A DNA stretch of 6,789 nucleotides from positions 1 to 6,789 of the forward strand of contig DNTK01000504.1 in assembly GCA_003508755.1 (NCBI GenBank), written 5' to 3'. Shown here one piece after another: positions 1-5,489 of this stretch. Position 1 is the first letter of the stretch. Each line of letters begins with the position of its first letter. This stretch comes from Bacteroidales bacterium (GTDB taxonomy: Bacteria; Bacteroidota; Bacteroidia; Bacteroidales; UBA10428). The translations under genes and the position numbers were made by a program. The notes below the pieces were generated by a model. It did no database searches and had not been told where the DNA came from. It saw only the letters and a program-made list of their open reading frames with translations.

Positions 1-1
1 A

Positions 2-1249
2 GAAACCAGGGCAAAACTGCGGGCAAAATGGAAAGCAGAAAAAGAATTGGTCGATGGAATTCAGAAAAATAAACAAGCTATCGAGAACTATAAATTTGAA
101 GCCGAAAAAGCAGAACGTGAAGGCGATTTTGGCAAGGTTGCCGAAATTAGGTATGGTAAAATAAAAGAGGCTGAACAAGCTATTGAGCACTATAAATCGG
201 AACTTGAGCAGAAACAGGAAAAAGGAGCATTAATAAAAGAGGAAGTGAGTTCCGAGGATGTGGCCGTAGTGGTTTCAAACTGGACAGGAATTCCTGTAAG
301 CAAAATGCTCGAAGCCGAGAAAAAAAAGCTGCTGAACCTGGAGCATGAATTGCACAAGCGGGTGGTTGGTCAGCACGAAGCTATTGGAGCAGTAGCAGAT
401 GCCATTCGTCGCAGCAGGGCAGGTTTACAGGATGTATCACGGCCAATAGGTTCCTTTATATTCCTTGGTACAACAGGTGTTGGCAAAACTGAGCTGGCAA
501 AAGCGCTGGCAGAGGTGCTTTTTAACGATGAACAGTTGATGACACGAATTGACATGTCTGAATACCAGGAAAGGCATTCGGTGAGTCGCTTGATTGGAGC
601 ACCTCCCGGATATGTAGGTTACGATGAAGGAGGTCAGTTGAGTGAAGCGGTGCGTCGGAAACCCTATTCAGTAATTTTGCTCGATGAAATTGAGAAGGCA
701 CACCCCGATGTGTTTAATGTTTTGCTGCAAGTGCTTGATGACGGGAGATTAACAGACAATAAGGGACGCAATGTGAATTTCAAAAACACCATAATTATCA
801 TGACCAGTAATATTGGTTCGCATATGATTCTTGAGCGCATGGAGAAGCTGCATAATGCTGATGCTGAGAATGAAATGGAAAAACTCGAAAATGAGGTTTT
901 TACATTGCTTAAACAGCAAATGCGGCCTGAATTCTTGAATCGTATAGATGAGTTGATTATGTTTAAACCGCTCACCAGAAACGAGGTGGAGGGAATTGTA
1001 AAACTACAACTGGGCCTACTTACCAGAAACCTTAGCAAACAAGGAGTTGAGATTGGATTTAGCGAAAAAGCAATTCATTATATCTCGAATATGGGATTTG
1101 ATCCACAATTTGGGGCGCGCCCAATAAAACGGACCATACAGCGGAAGGTGCTGAATAATTTATCGAAGAAAATTATTGCCGAAGAAGTGAATGCGTCTTC
1201 AAAAGTGCTGGTAGATGCAGATGATTCCGGAATAATTTTTAGGAACTAG
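2..1249 (+). CDS. clpB: ATP-dependent disaggregase ClpB, C-terminal half (5' end outside window)
   Basis: ClpB is a cytosolic hexameric AAA+ chaperone that threads aggregated proteins through its pore, working with DnaK/DnaJ/GrpE. The frame is open from base 2, so the gene continues upstream; about 415 residues are visible, roughly half of a usual 860-870-residue ClpB. The first ~75 residues are the charged end of the coiled-coil middle domain (WKAEKELVDGIQ onward), which separates ClpB from ClpC and ClpA. The second ATPase domain follows: Walker A GTTGVGKTE at 467-493, pore loop GYVG near 610-621, Walker B VILLDEIEKAHPD starting at 671, sensor-1 TSNIGS near 804-821, arginine-finger region RPEFLNRIDE near 922-951, and sensor-2 GARPIKR from 1112. 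No ClpP-docking IGF/IGL loop is seen. A TTG at 47 is internal and is not the start. The TAG stop overlaps the stop of the convergent STAS gene. All key residues are intact. Confidence 0.97.
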   Translation, partial: ETRAKLRAKWKAEKELVDGIQKNKQAIENYKFEAEKAEREGDFGKVAEIRYGKIKEAEQAIEHYKSELEQKQEKGALIKEEVSSEDVAVVVSNWTGIPVSKMLEAEKKKLLNLEHELHKRVVGQHEAIGAVADAIRRSRAGLQDVSRPIGSFIFLGTTGVGKTELAKALAEVLFNDEQLMTRIDMSEYQERHSVSRLIGAPPGYVGYDEGGQLSEAVRRKPYSVILLDEIEKAHPDVFNVLLQVLDDGRLTDNKGRNVNFKNTIIIMTSNIGSHMILERMEKLHNADAENEMEKLENEVFTLLKQQMRPEFLNRIDELIMFKPLTRNEVEGIVKLQLGLLTRNLSKQGVEIGFSEKAIHYISNMGFDPQFGARPIKRTIQRKVLNNLSKKIIAEEVNASSKVLVDADDSGIIFRN

Positions 1250-1584
1250 AGAAAGCTTGAAACACATTCTTCAAGAGAATTATGTATTTCAAATACATTG
1301 TGAAGTTGCAAAAGCTTAAATAATTCCATCACCTCGTCACCAATATTGCAAATTTTAAAATGGCCGTGATTATTTGCGGCCGTTTTCATGATGGAAAGAA
1401 AAACACCAAACCCTGAACTGTCAATAAAACGAATACCCTCAAGGTTAAGGACGAGCTTGGTTTCAGGAGTATTGAACAAGGATTTTAACTGTTCCTTAAC
1501 CGGCTCAGTAATTAATGCATTAAAACGGTCAACATTGTCAAATTTTACAACGGTTACATCGGTTGTTTTTTCAACTTTTAACAT
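1246..1584 (-). CDS. STAS-domain protein, anti-sigma-factor antagonist type (SpoIIAA/RsbV/HsbA-like)
   Basis: This 112-residue protein is a single STAS domain. In partner-switching systems such proteins bind an anti-sigma factor or other target when unphosphorylated and release it when a serine is phosphorylated. The signature is LEGIRFIDSSGFGVFLS, with Asp55-Ser56-Ser57-Gly58; Ser56 sits where RsbV and SpoIIAA carry the phosphorylated serine. An alternating hydrophobic N-terminus (VTVVKF) and the strand KLVLNL before the motif fit the STAS fold, and the length is typical. I chose the ATG at 1584, which begins MLKVEK and leaves 13 nt after the upstream Hpt stop; a TTG at 1614 would overlap that gene and adds nothing STAS-like. 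No transmembrane segment is present, so it is cytosolic. The cognate kinase, phosphatase and anti-sigma factor are not in the window, so the target is unknown. Confidence 0.9.
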   Translation of the reverse strand: MLKVEKTTDVTVVKFDNVDRFNALITEPVKEQLKSLFNTPETKLVLNLEGIRFIDSSGFGVFLSIMKTAANNHGHFKICNIGDEVMELFKLLQLHNVFEIHNSLEECVSSFL

Positions 1585-1597
1585 AATAAATGTTGAT

Positions 1598-1951
1598 TTA
1601 AAAGTAAATATCAATATTGTTCGAGACCTCTTCTAATTCATCTACTGCTTCGGCAGTTTCTTCTCTGAATCTTGCAATAAAGGCTGGATATTTTTCAGGT
1701 TCAATACCCGCTTTAGCCATATTCTCAAAGCTTTTAAGCTCTGTAGCCAAATCGTTAAGCCCCATAATTGATATGGATGACTTGGCTTTATGTGCAAGCT
1801 TTCCGAGTGCTTCATATTGCTGAGTATCATAAAGATGATTCATGTCCTCAACAAATTCTTCAACCTGGGTTTTAAAGATTCCAATCATTTCAACAACTAG
1901 TTCTTTGTTGCCGGCTGACATATTTTTCAGGTAAGTTAAGTCGGTTTTCAT
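1598..1951 (-). CDS. Stand-alone Hpt-domain histidine phosphotransfer protein
   Basis: Hpt proteins are four-helix bundles that carry a phosphoryl group on histidine between receiver domains of a multistep phosphorelay. This 117-residue protein has the family motif AHKAKSSISIMGL at residues 53-65 from the chosen start, with His54 as the likely phospho-acceptor and the usual Lys/Ser-Ser and Met-Gly that follow. The N-terminal helix (LTYLKNMSAGNKELVVEMI) and the later FENMA region also match Hpt domains at the ends of Bacteroidota hybrid kinases. No kinase, receiver or membrane segment is attached. The start is the ATG at 1951; a TTG at 1978 would add nine polar residues without support. An AGGAG lies about 14 nt upstream of the ATG, further than usual. 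It is the first gene of a two-gene unit with the STAS gene. The hybrid kinase and receiver partners must be encoded elsewhere. Confidence 0.9.
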   Translation of the reverse strand: MKTDLTYLKNMSAGNKELVVEMIGIFKTQVEEFVEDMNHLYDTQQYEALGKLAHKAKSSISIMGLNDLATELKSFENMAKAGIEPEKYPAFIARFREETAEAVDELEEVSNNIDIYF

Positions 1952-2035
1952 TTTGTGGTTTAAATCTCCTCGGTTCAAATTTTGAATAAATATAATTTAT
2001 TTTTTTATTTTAAAACTAAATATAACCCTACAATT

Positions 2036-2073
2036 ACCTTACACGTATTTGTAACAATATGATAAAGTAAGGT
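2036..2073. repeat. Inverted repeat ACCTTAC-N24-GTAAGGT in the divergent promoter region
   Basis: ACCTTAC at 2036-2042 and GTAAGGT at 2067-2073 are perfect reverse complements with a 24-nt spacer. The half-site centres are 31 bp apart, about three helical turns, which would let a dimeric regulator bind one DNA face. Its place between two divergent units fits an operator, but a 7-bp match in AT-rich DNA can be chance. Confidence 0.3.
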
Positions 2074-2083
2074 GTATAACATA

Positions 2084-2138
2084 AACATGGATAAAATTAT
2101 TATTATTCTACATACACAATGATTATTTTTATCCTGTT
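2084..2138 (+). promoter_or_regulatory. Candidate leader stem-loop upstream of the TPR gene
   Basis: AACA-t-GGATAAAA at 2084-2096 pairs with TTTTATCCTGTT at 2127-2138. This gives 12 base pairs interrupted by one bulged T at 2088, around a 30-nt loop. The right arm ends 23 nt before the ATG at 2162. If transcription starts upstream, the hairpin would sit in the leader of the TPR-ompA mRNA; if not, the arms could be a DNA operator. There is no T-tract, so it is not an intrinsic terminator. Confidence 0.35.
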
Positions 2139-2161
2139 GCATCGAAGGAATTTGTTACACA

Positions 2162-3241
2162 ATGAGAATTAACCATAATAATTACTTTATGAAACTAAAA
2201 CAGCTGCTCTTTTTAGTTCTGCTGTTGCCAGTGCTTATGCTATCAGCGCAGGATACAGAAAATACAGAAGATTATCGATTAAACAAGTTGGCAGAGAAAC
2301 TATATAACGAAGCCGTAAACCGCCTGATGGAGGAAGATTACTACTCTGCTTTATTTTATCTGGATAGTCTTCTAAAAATTAAACCCGATTATGCACTGGC
2401 TTATAACGAGAGAGGAAAGGTGTATTTTACTCATGAGCGTTTTTTAGATGCTGAATATGAATTCGAAAAAGCTATTGATTTAGATTCATTGTTTGGCGAA
2501 GCTTATTTTAATCTTGCATTTACCTATTTTACCCAGGACACCTCAAAAGTTAGTTCCGAAGACTTTAGTAAAGCAATTGAGTACAATTACATCGAGCCTC
2601 ACGCATATTATTATCGGGGGTTGATGAAACACATTGAAGGCGATGTAACCGGAGCAGTAGCGGATTATTCCGTTGCCATTGAAATGAACAGTGAATATGC
2701 GATAGCCTATCACGACAGGGGTACAGCGAAAAATACCCTGGGTGATTTTCAGGGAGCTATTTATGATTATCGTTTGGCGGTTACTTACAACCCGGAGCTC
2801 ATCTCAGGATATTTAAACATGGGTGATGCAAAGAAAGAAATTGGCGATTATCAGGGAGCCGAGCGCGACTATACCATTGCTGTAAACCTGGATACTGCAA
2901 ATTTTAAAGCCCTTAATAACAGAGGTGCAACACGATATACGCTGGGCGATTTAGAAGGCGCTAAGCAAGATTTTTCGAAAGCTTATGCACTAAATCCGGA
3001 GTCGGCAGAAATTACCTCAAACATGGGTTCACTTGAGCAAAGCAAAGGTAATTACGATGCAGCCATCGAGTGGTTTACCGAATCATTGGAAATAGATTCA
3101 ATCTATGCGCCGGCCATTTTAAACATGGGATTAACTTACGAATTACAGGGGAAACTCAACGAGGCCTGTGCCGAATGGAAGTTAGCGGCAGAATTAGGAC
3201 TGACTGATGCAGAAGAATATTTAAAAGAATGCGAAGAATAA
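2162..3241 (+). CDS. Secreted tetratricopeptide-repeat (TPR) protein
   Basis: TPRs are helix pairs that form protein-binding scaffolds. After an N-terminal signal sequence (MKLKQLLFLVLLLPVLMLSAQ, cleavage probably near SA-Q, no lipobox) the protein is almost entirely TPR, about nine 34-residue units over residues 43-350. Clear units begin ALAYNERGKVYF, PHAYYYRGLMKH, AIAYHDRGTAKN, ISGYLNMGDAKK, FKALNNRGATRY, AEITSNMGSLEQ and APAILNMGLTYE; the third (around FTQDTSKVSSEDF) is degenerate. The helix-B pattern GD.xGAxxDYxxAVxxNP is well kept. A periplasmic location is inferred. The ATG at 2162 has AAGGAA 11 nt upstream; the ATG at 2189 gives a more typical signal peptide but no ribosome site, so the start is uncertain. 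The next gene begins at or inside its stop region, suggesting one mRNA and a possible partnership with the OmpA-family protein. The binding partner cannot be read from the repeats. Confidence 0.9.
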   Translation: MRINHNNYFMKLKQLLFLVLLLPVLMLSAQDTENTEDYRLNKLAEKLYNEAVNRLMEEDYYSALFYLDSLLKIKPDYALAYNERGKVYFTHERFLDAEYEFEKAIDLDSLFGEAYFNLAFTYFTQDTSKVSSEDFSKAIEYNYIEPHAYYYRGLMKHIEGDVTGAVADYSVAIEMNSEYAIAYHDRGTAKNTLGDFQGAIYDYRLAVTYNPELISGYLNMGDAKKEIGDYQGAERDYTIAVNLDTANFKALNNRGATRYTLGDLEGAKQDFSKAYALNPESAEITSNMGSLEQSKGNYDAAIEWFTESLEIDSIYAPAILNMGLTYELQGKLNEACAEWKLAAELGLTDAEEYLKECEE

Positions 3242-3246
3242 AAACT

Positions 3247-5322
3247 ATGAGTACTATGTTACGAATCTTAGTTACTACCATAATACTATCATTTGTTATT
3301 CAGGTAAATGGCCAGCAACCTCCGCTGCGAATAAAGAAGAAGGATTTTAAGAAAACCGAATATGGGTTTAAAGAAGCCTGGTTTTCGGTACGCGATGGAA
3401 ACCGTTATTATGCGGCGGGTCCGGGATCGTTTCGGGAAGCACGGGAACATTACCTCGAGGCTTATAAATATAACCCGGTAAATGCTGAGCTAAATTATAT
3501 GATAGGCAAATGTTACTTGTTTACAGATAATAAGTTTGAATCAATTAAATACATCAAAAAAGCTTTTCAGCTTAAGCCGGATGTAAATTTTGATATTCGC
3601 CTTCTATTGGGTATGGCCTATCATCAAGTTAACGAATTCGATAATGCTATTGAAGAATACAACCTTTTCCTGAAAGGGCTTTCGCCAAAACTTCTGGAAC
3701 GGTATAGAGAAAAAGTAAACATGCTCATCAGGCAATGCAAGCATGGTCGTGATATTGTATTGGAACCTAAGCGTGTTGTCATAAATAATTTGGGCGAAGG
3801 AGTGAATTCTGTTTATGACGAGTATTCTGTGGCTATGGATGCTGACGAAACCGAAATGTATTTCACTTCGCGCAGGCAACTTACAGAAAAGAGCAAACGA
3901 AGTGTCATTGATGATAAATTTTACGAAGATATTTATCATTCTACCCTTAATAATGGAAAATGGACCATGGCCGAACGGATTAGTTCCAAACTAATCGGTA
4001 AAAAGAATAATACCCATATGGCTGTTGTGGGCTTATCACCCGATAAAACAAAACTGTATATTTATAAAGGTGGAGAAAACAACGGCGATATTTATGTCAG
4101 TGAATATAAGGCTGAAAAATTAAAATGGACGACTCCCAAACCCATTAAAAAGTTCAATTCCCGACACCGTGAAACCTCCATTTGTATTTCATCCGACGAA
4201 AGCAGATTGTATTTTATTTCTTCTAACGAGAAAGATTCCTATGGTGGAACCGATTTTTATTTCAGCGAGAAAAACCTGAAGGGAAAATGGAATAAACCCC
4301 AAAACATCGGCAATACCATTAATACCTTCTACGATGAGGTGGGCGTTAGTTTATCGGATAATGACAGCGTTTTATTCTTTTCATCAATGGGGCATAACTC
4401 CATTGGCGGATTTGATGTTTTCCGGTCCGAATTGCAAGATGTAAACCTGTGGTCAAAACCTGAAAATCTTGGCTACCCTGTAAATACGCCAAGCGATGAT
4501 GTTTTTTATTTTGAGACCGAAGCAGACAAGATCGCTTACTATTCCAGTAACCGTGAATCGGGAATTGGTGGTTTAGACATCTATAAATTAATCTACCTGG
4601 GCTCTGAGAAACAAATGGCCATGGGAACGTTTCGTTCTCCATTTTCCGGGCTGGCTCCTGCCAGTATTTATTTTTCTCCTAGTGCTTTACTCGATATTGA
4701 TACACGACTTACAATGCGTGGATTCCTGACCGATTCAGAAAACAAAGACCCCATTGTTGGTAAGGTTGAATTAATTGATCAGGAATCGGACGAGATAGTA
4801 GCCATCGCCATCTCCGACTCAACCGGTAATTATGAGATCAAGGTGCCTCAGGCAAAGCAATATGGTATTGATATTAATGCCAAAGGGTATTTAATGTATC
4901 TTGATGTGATTGATCTTAGCCAGGAATCCTATGAAGAAGTGGTTATCCGAAACTTCGAACTCGACAGGGTGGAAATTGGTGCTAAAATGATTCTAAAGAA
5001 TATCTATTTCGAAACCGGCAAATCAGAATTGAAGGAAGAATCGTACCAAACCTTAAATTCAGTTGTTAAGTTGATGCAAAACAATCCAACCCTCGTGCTT
5101 GAAATCTCCGGACATACCGATAATGTGGGTTCGAAGCGATACAATGAAAACCTCTCACGTGCCAGGGCAAAAGCCTGTGTCGATTACTTAATTGGTCAGG
5201 GAATTACTGAAAACCGACTACAATTTAAAGGATATGGCTTCCAGTTCTCCATATTCCCCAACGACAATGCCGAAAACAGAGCGAAAAACCGAAGGGTAGC
5301 ATTCAAGATTATTAGCAAGTAA
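3247..5322 (+). CDS. OmpA-family envelope protein: TPR, PD40 beta-propeller, carboxypeptidase-regulatory domain, OmpA C-terminal domain (PorE-like architecture)
   Basis: Residues are numbered from the ATG at 3247 (691 aa). A signal peptide ends near VNG-QQ. TPR-like helices span about 60-160 (NAELNYMIGKCYLF, LLLGMAYHQVNEFDNAIEEY). PD40-type blades span about 180-450, with YSVAMDADETEMYFTSRR, ICISSDESRLYFISS, VSLSDNDSVLFFSS and DKIAYYSSNRESGIGGLDIY. A carboxypeptidase-regulatory beta-sandwich spans about 490-560 (MRGFLTDSENKDPIVGKVEL, DSTGNYEI). The OmpA C-terminal domain covers about 580-691 with IYFETGKSEL, GHTDNVG (Asp625), LSRARAKAC (Arg640) and NRRV. Asp625 and Arg640 have the 15-residue spacing of the diaminopimelate-binding pair in peptidoglycan-binding OmpA domains. 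The order matches Porphyromonas PorE (PG1058) of the type IX secretion system, but Bacteroidota carry several such paralogues and this one lacks a lipobox cysteine, so I give no symbol. The ATG at 3247 follows the TPR stop by 5 nt; an ATG at 3229 would overlap it by 13 nt. Confidence 0.92.
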   Translation: MSTMLRILVTTIILSFVIQVNGQQPPLRIKKKDFKKTEYGFKEAWFSVRDGNRYYAAGPGSFREAREHYLEAYKYNPVNAELNYMIGKCYLFTDNKFESIKYIKKAFQLKPDVNFDIRLLLGMAYHQVNEFDNAIEEYNLFLKGLSPKLLERYREKVNMLIRQCKHGRDIVLEPKRVVINNLGEGVNSVYDEYSVAMDADETEMYFTSRRQLTEKSKRSVIDDKFYEDIYHSTLNNGKWTMAERISSKLIGKKNNTHMAVVGLSPDKTKLYIYKGGENNGDIYVSEYKAEKLKWTTPKPIKKFNSRHRETSICISSDESRLYFISSNEKDSYGGTDFYFSEKNLKGKWNKPQNIGNTINTFYDEVGVSLSDNDSVLFFSSMGHNSIGGFDVFRSELQDVNLWSKPENLGYPVNTPSDDVFYFETEADKIAYYSSNRESGIGGLDIYKLIYLGSEKQMAMGTFRSPFSGLAPASIYFSPSALLDIDTRLTMRGFLTDSENKDPIVGKVELIDQESDEIVAIAISDSTGNYEIKVPQAKQYGIDINAKGYLMYLDVIDLSQESYEEVVIRNFELDRVEIGAKMILKNIYFETGKSELKEESYQTLNSVVKLMQNNPTLVLEISGHTDNVGSKRYNENLSRARAKACVDYLIGQGITENRLQFKGYGFQFSIFPNDNAENRAKNRRVAFKIISK

Positions 5323-5345
5323 GAAACGAATTAACGCATTAAGGG

Positions 5346-5378
5346 GCCTGATAAGGATTTTGCTTATCGGGCTTTTTT
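5346..5378 (+). terminator. Intrinsic terminator after the OmpA-family gene
   Basis: GCCTGATAAG at 5346-5355 pairs with CTTATCGGGC at 5363-5372, a 10-bp stem with one G-U pair and the 7-nt loop GATTTTG, followed directly by six T at 5373-5378. It lies 24 nt past the OmpA-family stop and should end the TPR-ompA transcript, making the downstream lipoprotein gene a separate unit. Confidence 0.9.
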
Positions 5379-5489
5379 CTTCTAAAAATACTATTTGGAA
5401 TTAATATCAATTAATGGTCCGGGTAACATCCAATGACCTTTTTCGTAAAGGGTAATATCAATGTTTTTTTACAAACTAAATACTAGAAG
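5379..5489. other. Leader/promoter region of the lipoprotein gene with imperfect direct repeats
   Basis: This is the 111-nt stretch between the terminator and the lipoprotein start. GGGTAACATCCAATG at 5421-5435 and GGGTAATATCAATG at 5450-5463 are near-identical, and TAATATCAAT also occurs at 5402-5411. TACTATTTG at 5389-5397 resembles the Bacteroidota -7 element but has one extra base, and no TTG lies at the right distance, so no promoter is called. The lipoprotein promoter must nevertheless lie here if the terminator is efficient. A short protein-like reading frame on the minus strand is discussed under findings. Confidence 0.4.

Larger units (their letters stand above)
1952..2161. other. 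Divergent AT-rich intergenic region between hpt and the TPR gene
   Basis: These 210 bases separate the minus-strand hpt-STAS unit from the plus-strand TPR-ompA unit and should hold promoters for both. No convincing Bacteroidota promoter (TTG, then TAnnTTTG about 20 nt later) was found on either strand. The region does contain a 7-bp inverted repeat at 2036-2073 and a possible stem-loop at 2084-2138, listed separately. An octamer TGTAACAA at 2050-2057 recurs inverted at 2152-2159. No coding sequence is apparent. Confidence 0.6.

Noticed and set aside
370..1038. Open frames on the minus strand inside clpB
   Set aside because: They are antisense to conserved ATPase motifs, have Ser/Leu-rich low-information translations and no plausible start context; they are shadows of clpB.
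2..1249. ClpC or ClpA instead of ClpB
   Set aside because: The long charged middle-domain helix before the second ATPase domain and the absence of a ClpP-docking IGF/IGL loop favour ClpB.
1585..1614. TTG start at 1614 for the STAS gene
   Set aside because: It overlaps the Hpt gene by 17 nt and adds ten residues not typical of STAS proteins; the ATG at 1584 is the better choice.
1388..1830. Plus-strand and second minus-strand frames over the STAS and Hpt genes
   Set aside because: The STAS and Hpt frames carry complete family motifs; the other frames translate to unstructured Ser-rich or mixed sequence.
2049..2080. TTGTAA ... TATAAC as a sigma-70-like promoter for the TPR gene
   Set aside because: The spacing of about 20 nt is too long and this element pair is not the usual one in Bacteroidota.
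3604..4642. Minus-strand frames inside the OmpA-family gene
   Set aside because: They lie opposite intact TPR and propeller repeats and show no domain or signal features.
3247..5322. Naming the OmpA-family protein PorE
   Set aside because: The domain order agrees, but several Bacteroidota paralogues share it, the lipobox is missing and no other type IX secretion gene is in the window.
5389..5397. TACTATTTG as a Bacteroidota -7 promoter element
   Set aside because: It has three bases rather than two between TA and TTTG, and the nearest upstream TTG is 26 nt away and inside the terminator.
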